Translations under genes and position numbers: made by a program | Assembly (NCBI GenBank): GCA_937982665.1 | Contig: CALJLD010000244.1 | Location: forward strand, 4,438-68,437 | DNA: 64,000 nt | Direction: 5' to 3' | Source of the DNA: an uncultured Planctomycetales bacterium | GTDB lineage: Bacteria > Planctomycetota > Planctomycetia > Pirellulales > S012-138 | Shown here: positions 53,053 through 62,485 of the stretch, in pieces | Position numbering within the stretch: the first letter of the stretch is position 1 | How the letters are laid out: each line of letters opens with the position of its first letter | Notes under the pieces: generated by a model | Told to the model about the DNA's origin: nothing | The model's database searches: none | Seen by the model: the letters and a program-made list of their open reading frames with translations, nothing else

Positions 53053-54732
53053 CTAGGCCACGAACGGCGTGCTAATCGGTCGATCGCGGTGGAGCGTAAC
53101 CCACTCGGCATTCTCCGCGAGAACCTCGTGCCCGAGTTGAAGCAGCAGTTGCTCAAACTCGCGATCCATCGGTTCGGAAGCTGATTGAAACTCGTCAAGC
53201 CTCTTGGAAGCACAGTGAAACAACGATGCCATACGTGATGCCTGCTGTGCGATCGGGCCAAACTTGCGATTCTGAACATGGAGCGTGAAGATCGCGACAA
53301 GAATTGGCGGGACGGCCACCAAAACAACCAGCCAAGGCGAGTGGCCGACGCTCGACTTGACGATTGCCAGGATGACACCAACGCCCAGCATAATTCTCGC
53401 GGCCCAGGTCCAGCGCCGCTCGGCTCGCTGCGCGGCCTCTGTCGCTTTGGCGAAATACTTGAGTTGGTCTTGAATCCAGTTTCTTTTCACGCCATCGACT
53501 CGCGTTTGCAGGGCTGCAACTCCGCCCAACGCAGGTGCCAAGTGGATTACGGCGAATGTCGCATTGCGGATTGCACTGCGGATCCAGCGCAATTCACTTT
53601 GCTGACGGTGCAGATAGAATTGCGAGACCGGCTTGGAAATTCCAGCTTCAAGCCAATGGACTTGGACACGCAGGCCCTCCGCGAGCGCGCGATAATCCAG
53701 ATAGCGTTCCTCAAGGCGGAATAGCTTCACGCCGTAGTAGATGCCGAACGCGATCAGAATTATCGCACCGTAGACAAGCGAGAGTACCCAGCTACTCACT
53801 GCGTTGAGGTGAACTTGCAGTGTGACGGCCGCGGCAAACGACAGTGCGAGAATACTCACCCAGGCGCGAAGGTATGCGCTTTGAAAACGAAGGGCGAGTT
53901 GATCGGCTGCATGGAACTGCTTACTTACGATGTCCGCAGCTTGATCCGCGCCTGGTTCGCTGCGCTCTCCGCCGGTCGCGCGCGGCGCTTTTGATCTTGA
54001 ATGTCGATTGAAGACATCGAGATTTCGCCGGGCTTGCACAAGCCCCGGCGATTGCTCAAGCGACTCCGGCTCCTCATCAGTGCTCGTCAACACGGAAAGC
54101 GAAATTGGCACTTCGGATTCCGACTCGCTGGCGCGAGTCACGCGGACTTGGGCTACGTCTCCTAGCTCCTCCTGGCTCAAGAAGTCCCCGTGAGTGCGCA
54201 GCGAGATGGGAATTCCTGAGCGGACGAAATGCACAACCTGCCTGGTGCCGCCAACCTTCCCGGTATCTTTCCCATCCCACAGGGCTATCAACAACTGACA
54301 GTGTTCAGCGACGAATGCGCCCGCGAGCGCATATTGAATTGCCTTGGGGTCGTAAACGTCGAAGCGTCTTGCTTCCGCATGCGGAAACGCATCGATTTTT
54401 ACGGTGCCGGCCGCACGTGTTTTTAGCTGCCGAAACTCCTGGATGCTCTCCGGACTTTGGAAATCCTTCTCGAACTCCTCAACGTCAAAAGGCAACACCG
54501 CGACAAGTTCGATGCCCAACTCCAAGGCAATCTCGGCGACAACTCGGTCCGCGCCTTCAGCCAATGGGGAGAGCACGCGCAACGATGTATGTGGCAGAAT
54601 ACTCTGCACGTCCAAAAGCAGATCGCGTACGACCGACCGGATCTGTTCGCTATCCTCAGGGCGGAGATCCCTATGGCCGGTCACGCCGATAACAAACGGA
54701 ATACTTGGAGGCGCCGAGCCAACGCTTTTCAT
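53053..54732 (-). CDS. SLOG-SLATT fusion membrane protein
   Basis: 559 residues. The N-terminal about 200 residues look like a SLOG domain (Rossmann-like, nucleotide-sensing): FVIGVTGHRDLRPED, LRVLSPLAEGADRVVAEIA and LLIALWDGKDTGKVGGTRQVV. The C-terminal half carries two membrane pairs (about 290-335 and 445-485) with a segment WSxxR..AE-type region between (ERYLDYRALAEGLRVQVHWLEAG), a SLATT-like mark, and a C-terminal EVLAENAEWV. Such SLOG/SLATT proteins were predicted as nucleotide-triggered effectors. Start ATG at 54732; a TTG at 54756 would add 8. Confidence 0.7.
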   Translation of the reverse strand: MKSVGSAPPSIPFVIGVTGHRDLRPEDSEQIRSVVRDLLLDVQSILPHTSLRVLSPLAEGADRVVAEIALELGIELVAVLPFDVEEFEKDFQSPESIQEFRQLKTRAAGTVKIDAFPHAEARRFDVYDPKAIQYALAGAFVAEHCQLLIALWDGKDTGKVGGTRQVVHFVRSGIPISLRTHGDFLSQEELGDVAQVRVTRASESESEVPISLSVLTSTDEEPESLEQSPGLVQARRNLDVFNRHSRSKAPRATGGERSEPGADQAADIVSKQFHAADQLALRFQSAYLRAWVSILALSFAAAVTLQVHLNAVSSWVLSLVYGAIILIAFGIYYGVKLFRLEERYLDYRALAEGLRVQVHWLEAGISKPVSQFYLHRQQSELRWIRSAIRNATFAVIHLAPALGGVAALQTRVDGVKRNWIQDQLKYFAKATEAAQRAERRWTWAARIMLGVGVILAIVKSSVGHSPWLVVLVAVPPILVAIFTLHVQNRKFGPIAQQASRMASLFHCASKRLDEFQSASEPMDREFEQLLLQLGHEVLAENAEWVTLHRDRPISTPFVA

Positions 54733-54918
54733 CTTTCCGAAATCGACGAAGGGCAAATGACAAAATAGTGCGCAGAGAAATCTCTTCGCGGAGAAATCGC
54801 TTGGCAGAACGCAGTGCAGGTCTTAGCGTAATTGGCGACGAGAAAGTGTGGTAGCCCGGTTCTTGGCGGTCAGGCACGTTGAAACAAACCCGAATCGACT
54901 AATCAGGACACAACAACA

Positions 54919-55974
54919 ATGGCAGCAGAATCGGGTGCAGGGGAAACGCCCAAGTCACAACTGTCCTCGCTCTTGGATCAGTGCGAGAATCTTGACGAGT
55001 TTCACGCGCAAGCTGATGCGGATGCTGTGCGGCTATTGCAATGGCATAACATCCTTGTGCTCGTGGCAACTGTCTTCGGATACGGGGCGGTGCTCTTCGC
55101 CATCTGGCAGCTCACTGGCGCTCCCTGGCCTGGTGCGTTATTTGTGGGGGGATTGGAATTTCTCTTTGCGATCGCGACTACCATCGCCGTTCTCTCCGGC
55201 CTGTGGGCCGCCGTTGACCGACGCTGGCGACTGCGGCGATTTCAGGCCGAAGCGGCCAAGTTCGTCAAATACAATTTCCTTTTGAACAAGGGAACAGTCA
55301 ATTCCGCTGGCAAGCATCTTGATATGGACAAGATGCTTAGCCGGCTGGCCGAACTTCAGCCCTCGTCGGTTAAGGCTTGGATTCGTGGCGAACTGGATGT
55401 GCTTGAACTTGAAAACTTCCAAGTGCAAAACTCAGACGCCGAAGGCTGGACGGACGAAGAGTTGCTGGAGTTGGAAAAACATTACGTGGCTCACCGCCTT
55501 GAACCGCAGCGGAGATACTTTGATTCCGGCGCGAAGTGGCGATATCGGTGGGAGCATTACACCAAGATGTTGGCCCATTGGTGCTTCTTTGTCAGCGTGA
55601 TCGCGGCGTGTGCTCACTTTTGGTGGGATGAAATCATCAAGCATTTCTTCCATATCGAAATGGAGCCTGTCTTTGGCGATCACGCAGCCGAAGGCCATGC
55701 ATTGGACATCATCTCATTTAGCTTGTTGCTTTTGGCGGCTTGCTTGCCTGTCATCGGCGCAGCGATGCGGAACTTCCGCTCCGCCAACGAGTTTGGCCGC
55801 AACGAAAACCGTTACTGCGCGCTGCATAATGACCTGACAAAGCTCGCTCGCGAATTGGCCAAAACCGAAAGCCCGCAACAAAAACTGAATTGCATGTTTC
55901 GGGTTGAGGAAGCGCTCGAGTACGAACACCGGTCATGGCAGAGGTTGATGGTTGAAGCCGAGTGGTTTGGCTAG
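54919..55974 (+). CDS. SLATT-like membrane protein
   Basis: 351 residues. Two membrane pairs (about 43-92 and 215-280) separated by a helical, polar region with RRFQAEAAKFVKYNF after the first pair, and a C-terminal EYEHRSWQRLMVEAEWF, similar to the ending of the SLOG-SLATT protein. No enzymatic domain seen. AGGA precedes the ATG. It is divergent from the SLOG-SLATT gene across 186 bases, so both may share a control region. Confidence 0.6.
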   Translation: MAAESGAGETPKSQLSSLLDQCENLDEFHAQADADAVRLLQWHNILVLVATVFGYGAVLFAIWQLTGAPWPGALFVGGLEFLFAIATTIAVLSGLWAAVDRRWRLRRFQAEAAKFVKYNFLLNKGTVNSAGKHLDMDKMLSRLAELQPSSVKAWIRGELDVLELENFQVQNSDAEGWTDEELLELEKHYVAHRLEPQRRYFDSGAKWRYRWEHYTKMLAHWCFFVSVIAACAHFWWDEIIKHFFHIEMEPVFGDHAAEGHALDIISFSLLLLAACLPVIGAAMRNFRSANEFGRNENRYCALHNDLTKLARELAKTESPQQKLNCMFRVEEALEYEHRSWQRLMVEAEWFG

Positions 55975-56017
55975 GATTGCAATTTTCAAACATCAATTGA
56001 GCAGGGACTTCGGAGTG

Positions 56018-56440
56018 ATGTCAGTGCAATTCCCAGAGTGCGACCATCCCCGGCTTGTCGAGATCGTCGAGGCACTCCGCGCGCGGTCGAAGGCGATTTC
56101 GTACCGAGCGCGCGGACGGGGCTGGAGCGTGACACTTGAATTCGAGTCCGATGGAACTGAGCGGTTGAACATCGACATCCGCTGCATGTCGGACGAACAA
56201 ACTCGGCTATCGATTTGGGATGACAATTTGATGTGGTTCCGCAGTTGCCGCGGGACGGCGAAGAATGGCTGGGACTTCATGCTGACTTTCTCAGGCACCA
56301 CGGTAGCCATCGATGCGGCCGAGGTTGTCGAATGCTTGATTTCTTCGCTGGGAATGGGCAAGGCTCGCATCCTGGCGATTTGGCAGCAAGCCCAGCCAGA
56401 GGTCGAACGATTTGAAGCCACTTCGGAGCGGGTTGAATGA
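56018..56440 (+). CDS. Hypothetical protein, 140 residues
   Basis: Alpha/beta pattern: HPRLVEIVEALRARSKAISYRARGRGWSVTLEFE, DIRCMSDEQTRLSIWDDNLMWFRSCRG, ending with a helix. No family recognised. I chose the ATG at 56018, preceded by GGAG; an earlier ATG in frame overlaps the SLATT-like gene. Confidence 0.5.
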   Translation: MSVQFPECDHPRLVEIVEALRARSKAISYRARGRGWSVTLEFESDGTERLNIDIRCMSDEQTRLSIWDDNLMWFRSCRGTAKNGWDFMLTFSGTTVAIDAAEVVECLISSLGMGKARILAIWQQAQPEVERFEATSERVE

Positions 56441-56527
56441 GTTCCTCAATTCGTGGCTTGACTCTCCCCTAACGGGAGGTCCTATGCTGTCTCATATTCG
56501 CTTAACGATCTTCTGCAAAGGCGTCAC

Positions 56528-57355
56528 GTGTATTCCATCGGTGAGTTTTCCAGAGTCACGGGGCTGACGGTCAAGACGCTGCGGTTCTACCACGAAAAGA
56601 AGTTGCTGGAGCCCAGGCACATTGATCCGGATTCCGGCTACCGCTACTACCATCCCTCGCAGGTAGAGACCGCTAGAGCAATCGCCGCGTTGCGGTCGCT
56701 GGAAGTCTCGCTGGATGACATTGCCGCCATCCTGTCGGAACACACCGCCAGCGGTGACTTGGACGAAGCGGACGTTGTTGAATTCCTTCAGGCGCACAAG
56801 ACGGAAATGGAACAGCGACTCGCCCATTACCAGAACGTTGCCGCGTCACTGGACAGCATTATCTCTAAAGAACTTGAGGCCAAAACCAGAATGCAAGACG
56901 CCAACTTTGAAGTTGAAGAGAAGAATGTGGAGCCGTTGTTGGTCGCAGGGTATCGCATGAAAGGACGCTATAGCGACTGCGGCAAAGGCTTCTCCAAAGT
57001 CGGCCGCGCTTTTGGCCGGCACATCGCCGGCAAGGCCCTGATCTTGATCTATGACGAAGAATACAAAGAGGAAGACGCCGATTTCGAAACGTGCATGCCC
57101 GTTCGCAAAGGCGAATCAAAAGACGAAATCACAGTTCGCGAATTGCCAGGCCAGTTTTGCGTGACGCTCTTGCACAAAGGGCCGTATGATTCCATCAGCC
57201 GCTCATACAACAAGGTGCTCAGCTATGTCAAAGACCGCGGCTACACAATCCTCTCCCCATGCCGGGAAGTTTATCTCAAAGGGCCCGGCATGATCTTCAA
57301 AGGCAATCCCAAGAAGTATCTAACCGAGATCCAGATTCCGGTGGAAAAGCCGTAG
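56528..57355 (+). CDS. MerR family regulator with GyrI-like ligand-binding domain
   Basis: 275 residues. N-terminal MerR winged helix (YSIGEFSRVTGLTVKTLRFYHEKKLLEP, then SGYRYYHPSQV), a helical linker (MEQRLAHYQNVAASLDSIISKELEAK), and a C-terminal GyrI-like domain (about 130-275), as in BmrR. It binds small hydrophobic or cationic ligands and activates a promoter by twisting its spacer. GTG start. The target gene is not adjacent in a recognised way. Confidence 0.88.
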   Translation: MYSIGEFSRVTGLTVKTLRFYHEKKLLEPRHIDPDSGYRYYHPSQVETARAIAALRSLEVSLDDIAAILSEHTASGDLDEADVVEFLQAHKTEMEQRLAHYQNVAASLDSIISKELEAKTRMQDANFEVEEKNVEPLLVAGYRMKGRYSDCGKGFSKVGRAFGRHIAGKALILIYDEEYKEEDADFETCMPVRKGESKDEITVRELPGQFCVTLLHKGPYDSISRSYNKVLSYVKDRGYTILSPCREVYLKGPGMIFKGNPKKYLTEIQIPVEKP

Positions 57356-57387
57356 CGGCCATCGCAATTCTCTGAACGTGCTGCCGC

Positions 57388-58332
57388 CTACCGTTTTGCT
57401 CCCGTCACGGTCATCCTCAGCGTGTACAACTTGCCGGCGCAGGTCATGTAGAGCGATTTGCCGTCTTCGCCGCCGAAGGTCACATTTGAACAGAACTCGG
57501 GAATGGGGATGAATCCGAGTGCTTTGCCTTCAGGCGAAACCATCCACACTCCACCGCGACCGGCGAAATACAGGTTGCCGTCAACGTCGATCGTCATGCC
57601 GTCAGGGCTGTTTTGATTTTGGACGTCGGGCTTAAAGAATTCGCGCTCTTCGCCAGGCAGGCCGTCTTCGTCCAGCGGATACGACCGCCAGAACTTGTCG
57701 CCACTGTCACTGATGTACAAAGTGCGGCCATCAAGCGACGTCATGATTCCGTTGGGCGCGGGGATGTCATCAATGATCTTGACCGTCTCGCCGTCCTTAA
57801 TGAGATAAACACCACTTTGCTGCGTTTGGAAATTCGGATCGGTGAAGTAGATGCGCCCATCGGCCGTTTGGCAAAGATCATTCGGCTGGTTGAGGTCATC
57901 GTTCTGATAGAAGGTCTTCTTGTCTTCCGGTCCGTTCTCGCCGATTCGCCAATCGACAACGCCTTTCGCTCCGCCTTGCGCGCCCAACATCCGCCCTTCA
58001 AGTGAAAGAAACGTACCGTTCACGCCCTGTGACTCGCCTTCCCAAACGGTGGCGGTGCCGTGTTCGTCCAGTCGCAGCACTTGCAGAATCTGATTGCTGT
58101 TGAAGAAGCCAGTGAAGTAGAGCTTGCCCGAGGCCGGGTCCCACATCGGTCCTTCGTAGAATCCTTCGCCGGAGTAAACCTCCGTCAACTTGGCGTCCGG
58201 CGCGGCTGTCGGCGGAAGCCCCAACTCTTGGGCCGCCAGGCTTGTTTGCCCTGTTGGTAAACCCTGCAGTACCAGCAGGGCAACAAAGCTGAAACCACCG
58301 GCAGCCATTCTTCGCGATACGTTTGACTTCAT
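57388..58332 (-). CDS. Secreted SMP-30/gluconolactonase-like protein
   Basis: 314 residues with a signal peptide (MKSNVSRRMAAGGFSFVALLVLQ...AAQE). Beta-propeller of SMP-30/LRE type: FYEGPMWDPASGKLYFTGF, NDLCQTADGRIYFTDPNF, PNGIMTSLDGRTLYISDS, PDGMTIDVDGNLYFAGRGGVW. The Glu at EGP, the Asn in QPNDL and the Asp in ISDSGD are metal ligands in this family. Hydrolyses sugar lactones. Convergent with the MerR gene. I start at 58332 because the extended frame lacks signal features. Confidence 0.85.
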   Translation of the reverse strand: MKSNVSRRMAAGGFSFVALLVLQGLPTGQTSLAAQELGLPPTAAPDAKLTEVYSGEGFYEGPMWDPASGKLYFTGFFNSNQILQVLRLDEHGTATVWEGESQGVNGTFLSLEGRMLGAQGGAKGVVDWRIGENGPEDKKTFYQNDDLNQPNDLCQTADGRIYFTDPNFQTQQSGVYLIKDGETVKIIDDIPAPNGIMTSLDGRTLYISDSGDKFWRSYPLDEDGLPGEEREFFKPDVQNQNSPDGMTIDVDGNLYFAGRGGVWMVSPEGKALGFIPIPEFCSNVTFGGEDGKSLYMTCAGKLYTLRMTVTGAKR

Positions 58333-58476
58333 CACGGCACTTTCACAACAGGAGCAAGCAGATTGGAAATTCAAATTGCGCCGATGACGGCCCATCCCGT
58401 CACGGCTGGCAAACAGTATAATGCACGCCAAACCAGCATGCATGCGATCACTGCGCAGCCGCCCAAGGCAATTTCC

Positions 58477-58647
58477 ATGGATAAGAAAACAAAGAAGCGA
58501 ATCGACGTCATCAACACAAAGCTGCAAAACCTCCGCAAACAACTCTCCGGAGCAAAGCAACAGCCGGACGATCCCGACGAACCTGCGCGGCTTGAGAAAG
58601 AAATCGCCGCACTCGAGGCCGAATCAGCCAAGTTGAAGGCAAGCTGA
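58477..58647 (+). CDS. Small coiled-coil protein, 56 residues
   Basis: MDKKTKKRIDVINTKLQNL then ARLEKEIAALEAESAKLKA, a short Lys/Glu coiled coil with a Pro/Asp break. Such tiny planctomycete proteins recur near many genes; function unknown. The upstream frame from 58363 is out of pattern, so the ATG at 58477 is chosen. Confidence 0.55.
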   Translation: MDKKTKKRIDVINTKLQNLRKQLSGAKQQPDDPDEPARLEKEIAALEAESAKLKAS

Positions 58648-58825
58648 TCAAAATCCAGCGTGAGTTCCGCGTTCATGTTGCTCGTCAGCGCCCAGCCGCT
58701 TGACTTCCCGCAATCAAGTTCGATACTCACGGTTTCAGCGTAAGTTTTGAAAAACGGATGCCCGCGCAGCGTAGTTGAAATTGAGCGCCGCGCGGAAGAC
58801 AAGCCACTTTGAAGGAAACGTCATC

Positions 58826-59767
58826 ATGCGACGGGCGAAGATTACGGTTGTGGGCGCGGGGAATGTTGGTGCCACCACGGCCCATTGGTGCGCTGCGGCC
58901 GAGTTGGGCGACATCGTCCTTGTCGATATCCCTCAAGCAGGTGACATGCCCGCCGGCAAGGCGCTCGACTTGATGGAGTCGTCGCCAATCATGGGCTTTG
59001 ACTCCCACATCTCCGGAACCAGCGATTACGCTCTGACCAAAGACAGCGATATCGTCGTCATCACTGCCGGCATTCCTCGCAAGCCGGGCATGAGCCGTGA
59101 TGACCTCTTGGCCACCAACGCCAAGATCGTGGGTTCCGTGTCTGAGCAAGTCAAAAACACCAGCCCCGGCGCGATTGTGATTGTGGTCAGCAATCCGTTG
59201 GATGCCATGGTCCAGCGTTGCCTGGAAGTGACCGGCTTTGAGCCAAACCGCGTGATGGGCCAGGCGGGAGTCTTGGATACGGCCCGCTATCGCACGTTCA
59301 TTTCCATGGAGTTGGGCGTGAGCGTTGAGGATGTTTCCGCACTGTTGATGGGCGGGCATGGCGACACCATGGTCCCGCTGCCAAACTACACCTCCGTTGG
59401 CGGCATTCCGGTCACCAAGTTGATCAAGAAGGATCGTCTGGAAGAGATCATCCAACGCGCGCGCGATGGCGGTGCGGAGATTGTCAAGTTGCTCAAAACG
59501 GGTAGTGCCTACTACGCTCCGGCCGCGGCTGTCGCTCAAATGTGTGAAGCCATCATTCGCGATAAGAAACGCGTGCTGCCGGCGGCCGCCTATTGCGATA
59601 GCGAGTATGGCGTTGGCGGATACTACGTCGGCGTGCCGGTCGTCTTGGGTTCCGGCGGTGTGGAACGCATTATCGAACTGGATTTGACCGAGAGCGAAAA
59701 CGCCGATTTCCAGAAGAGCGTTAGCGCGGTCAAGGAACTTGTGGCGGCCATGAAGAACGTGGCGTAG
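58826..59767 (+). CDS. mdh: Malate dehydrogenase
   Basis: 313 residues of the lactate/malate dehydrogenase family. Rossmann start GAGNVGATTA, Asp in VLVDIPQAGD (NAD binding), catalytic region PRKPGMSRDDLL with Arg residues, VSNPLD, and the catalytic His in MGGHGDTMVPL. PRKPGMSR with the first-loop Arg pattern points to malate rather than lactate. Interconverts malate and oxaloacetate with NAD in the TCA cycle. AAGGAA precedes the ATG; an earlier in-frame ATG at 58775 is unlikely. Confidence 0.95.
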   Translation: MRRAKITVVGAGNVGATTAHWCAAAELGDIVLVDIPQAGDMPAGKALDLMESSPIMGFDSHISGTSDYALTKDSDIVVITAGIPRKPGMSRDDLLATNAKIVGSVSEQVKNTSPGAIVIVVSNPLDAMVQRCLEVTGFEPNRVMGQAGVLDTARYRTFISMELGVSVEDVSALLMGGHGDTMVPLPNYTSVGGIPVTKLIKKDRLEEIIQRARDGGAEIVKLLKTGSAYYAPAAAVAQMCEAIIRDKKRVLPAAAYCDSEYGVGGYYVGVPVVLGSGGVERIIELDLTESENADFQKSVSAVKELVAAMKNVA

Positions 59768-60000
59768 CATCGTCGCTTCGCATGCGGCAGAGCATTGTGG
59801 CATAGCGTTGTGGCATAGCATTAACGTGGCGTGGCATTGAAGTTACGCCAACCAAGCCAAAGCTTCAGCCGCTAGCGAAGCTATCGCCAGCATGGCTGGG
59901 GCCACACGTTGCACTGCCAAGGCGTTGTGCGTAAAGTTCGCGACTGATCTGCAAACCGCGATCAGCTTTGGAATGGACTTCAAGATTAGCGGAGAATGAG

Positions 60001-60717
60001 ATGGATCGAACGCACCGCTCATTGCATTCCGGCAGTGGCTCTTCAAGCTCGCTGCTGGCTGACCAGACGCCGCAAAACACGCGATCTCAATCCGGGCAGG
60101 TCTGCCTCTTCGGTCCATTGCATTATGAGGCTGACTACGCCTACCCGCTGATTGTGTGGTTGCACGGGACTGGCGGGACTGAAGCTGATGCGCGTCGCGT
60201 GATGCCCCACATCAGTATGCAAAACTATGTGGCGGTGGCTCCGCGCGGGACACAACCGGTATCGCGGCGCAAGCTCGGCTACCGCTGGTCTCAAAAACAA
60301 GTCGTCGCGGCCGAATCGCGCGTGCTCAATGCGCTTGAAATGGCGGAAGCGCGATTTCATATCGCGGCCAATCGGGTCTTCCTGGCCGGTTTCGACTGCG
60401 GCGCGACAATGGCCTATCGCATTGCCTTCGCACATCCGGAGAGATTCGCCGGCGTGATTGCCGCATGTGGAGGATTCCCCACAGGCCGTCGCCCCTTTGC
60501 TCGCCTGACGGAGTCCCGCAAACTCCCCGTGCTGATGCTCTATGGCGAAGAGAGCGAAGTCTATCCGCCTGAAGCCGCCTGCTCGGACTTGCGGCTGTTC
60601 CACGCGGCAGGCTTGGATGTGACGCTTCGACAATACCCCACCGGCCAATCGCTGGGAAAAGGGATGCTTGGCGATATGAACCGCTGGATCATGGAGCGCA
60701 TTGGCGCTGTCGCCTGA
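60001..60717 (+). CDS. Alpha/beta hydrolase with atypical nucleophile elbow
   Basis: 238 residues. IVWLHGTGGTEADARRVMP is an oxyanion-hole HG motif; FLAGFDCGATMAYRIAFAHPERFAGVIAACGG is the nucleophile-elbow region. In the usual GxSxG the Ser is here replaced: GFDCG, placing Asp at the nucleophile position, followed by Cys. A C-terminal DMNRWI tail follows. Resembles esterase/phospholipase-like plasma proteins. Enzymatic activity is uncertain. GGAGAATGAG precedes the ATG. Confidence 0.7.
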   Translation: MDRTHRSLHSGSGSSSSLLADQTPQNTRSQSGQVCLFGPLHYEADYAYPLIVWLHGTGGTEADARRVMPHISMQNYVAVAPRGTQPVSRRKLGYRWSQKQVVAAESRVLNALEMAEARFHIAANRVFLAGFDCGATMAYRIAFAHPERFAGVIAACGGFPTGRRPFARLTESRKLPVLMLYGEESEVYPPEAACSDLRLFHAAGLDVTLRQYPTGQSLGKGMLGDMNRWIMERIGAVA

Positions 60718-61507
60718 TTTTGTGCGCAGGGCAGCTTGAGTCCTGGCTGCCAGGACGGGCGATGGCGATCGCCCGATCGATGACGCGGCAGATCCGTCCC
60801 GCGTTGACCAGTAGTGCGTTTTCTTGCCTGCCGGGAAAACTCACTTTTGACTATTGAGCGCTGCGCACTTCTTATGCGAGCGTCGATATCTCGTGAAGCC
60901 TTGATTAACGTGTGTCCGACATCATCGATTCGGCAGAATGTCAAATGCGTTCAAAACAATCATGTCGCAGGACATCAACCTTCGACGCCCCCCAAAGTCC
61001 CAATACTTATTACACGGAGGCACTTTTGCTCCTAACTGCCCCCCAAAACGCAGCTAACAACGCGCAACTGAGCGCCAAATCGGCCTAACAAGGCGCCCAA
61101 AAATGCTTCACTGTAAGAACCATTCGGTCACCGAACGATTTGTTTTGCCAAACGATTGAGAATGCAAACAGATGCAAATACATTCCACGACAACACTTAC
61201 CGAAAGATCATCCACACTCCATGGAGGACTGGATCGCGAAGGCCTTCAGAGGCACCGTATTAGTTTGCGTACTTAAATGATGTGCGCTGGAAGACCGCTG
61301 CGGACGAGGGAGTTTTTTTCAAACTCGCATTGCCCGCTGTACAACTTTCGTGGGAATTTGCTCTTTCGCTCTTTGACAATTTGAAGTTCAAAACCGTAAG
61401 CACTGCAGTGCGGCTTCTCAACCGCTGCGCGCAAGACAGATTCCGGGCGAGGACACCTGCTCAACTCAGACAAGCATGACTCGTGCAGCTGCAGCCAACA
61501 GCCAGCG
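60718..61507. other. Long intergenic stretch
   Basis: About 790 bases without a supported gene on either strand. Near the left end two adjacent hairpins occur (60740-60774). An odd palindrome TTCGGT-C-ACCGAA lies at 61123-61135. No tRNA or known riboswitch recognised. Confidence 0.4.
60740..60774. terminator. Two adjacent hairpins after the hydrolase gene
   Basis: GTCCTGG-ctg-CCAGGAC at 60740-60756 is a perfect 7-bp stem; GGGCGAT...ATCGCCC follows at 60757-60774. No T-run, but the position just after the stop suggests 3'-end structure. Confidence 0.5.
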
Positions 61508-62485
61508 TCAAGTTTGCAGATTCGCCTGCAGTTCCCCTGCGGAGATTTCGGCGAGACCTTCCGAACACGAACGCTCCGGGTGCGGGGCCGCGGCGGCAAC
61601 TTGCTTCAAGAGTTGTTGAGCGCATTGGAAAGCCAGCAGCAGATCCGTCGTCGTCAGCATGCCCATCGGGAAGTCTTTGTTGGTGACCGGCAGGCAAGAA
61701 ACACCATGACAGACCATGACCCGAATCGCCTCGGAGACGACCATCGACTCCGGCACGGAAAAGGGATTGGGCGTCATGATGTCTTCAGCCCGTTTTCCGG
61801 AACGCGTGCTCAAGTCGCGATCGCTAATCACTCCTCGCAATGTTCCGTTGGTTTCGGTGACCAACAGATGGCGGACCTTATTGTCATTGACCAGTCGGCG
61901 GATCTCGTCGAGCTTCGTCTTCGGCTGTACGACCGTCAACTTAGGCGTCATCAGGTCGCCGACACGCATTCGCGAATTCGACTCGTTGTGTCGGCGGGTA
62001 ATAAACCGCAAGATTTGCTGCCGCTTGGCGATGAATTGCGGCTGTTCGATTGGATCGGCTTCGATCTCTTTGCGGAACCTCGCCTCTTCGGCTTCCTCGG
62101 CTTCGCGCTCACGCTTGCGTTTGGCTCTTTGTCGCTCGAAGTAATATGCAACGGCTGCGAGGAGCGCCGCTGCGACAAGGCCGATTTGGAACCACGGGAC
62201 CGCGCGAGTTGGTTCCTCCATCACTTCGGCTTGCGTTGCCTTCGGCTTTGGGTTGGCTTTGCTTGCTTTTGCTCGCGCGTGTGCGACTTCGCTAAAATCG
62301 CCGCTTCCGCCGAAATCAAAGAGGTGGGGCGTCAGGAAGCTCAAGCCCAGAATGACTACGGCAGCAATCGCCGCCAAGATGAGGCTGTACTCGATGGCGG
62401 CATTGCCATCATTGCGGGCCAAGAGCGCCTTGCGCCAGCGCATTGTTGAGTTGTTATGCCGGTTCGGCACTGGTGAGTCAGACAT
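61508..62485 (-). CDS. Flp-pilin-like N-terminus fused to a CBS-domain pair
   Basis: 325 residues. Residues about 24-52 (RNDGNAAIEYSLILAAIAAVVILG) match the N-terminus of Flp/Tad-type pilins: a short basic leader, then Gly-Asn-Ala-Ala-Ile-Glu-Tyr and a hydrophobic helix. A second membrane helix lies at about 97-115. A basic coiled coil follows (RQRAKRKREREAEEAEEARFRKE). The C-terminal half is a CBS pair (VGDLMTPKLTVVQP, RHLLVTETNGTLRGVISDRDL, IMTPNPFSVPESM, SCLPVTNKDFPMGMLTTTDLL), which senses adenosyl nucleotides. No usual pilin C-terminal part. Confidence 0.8.
   Translation of the reverse strand: MSDSPVPNRHNNSTMRWRKALLARNDGNAAIEYSLILAAIAAVVILGLSFLTPHLFDFGGSGDFSEVAHARAKASKANPKPKATQAEVMEEPTRAVPWFQIGLVAAALLAAVAYYFERQRAKRKREREAEEAEEARFRKEIEADPIEQPQFIAKRQQILRFITRRHNESNSRMRVGDLMTPKLTVVQPKTKLDEIRRLVNDNKVRHLLVTETNGTLRGVISDRDLSTRSGKRAEDIMTPNPFSVPESMVVSEAIRVMVCHGVSCLPVTNKDFPMGMLTTTDLLLAFQCAQQLLKQVAAAAPHPERSCSEGLAEISAGELQANLQT

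Noticed and set aside
59768..59850. Short GTGGCATAG-type repeats after mdh
   Set aside because: Imperfect and few; no hairpin or function is supported.
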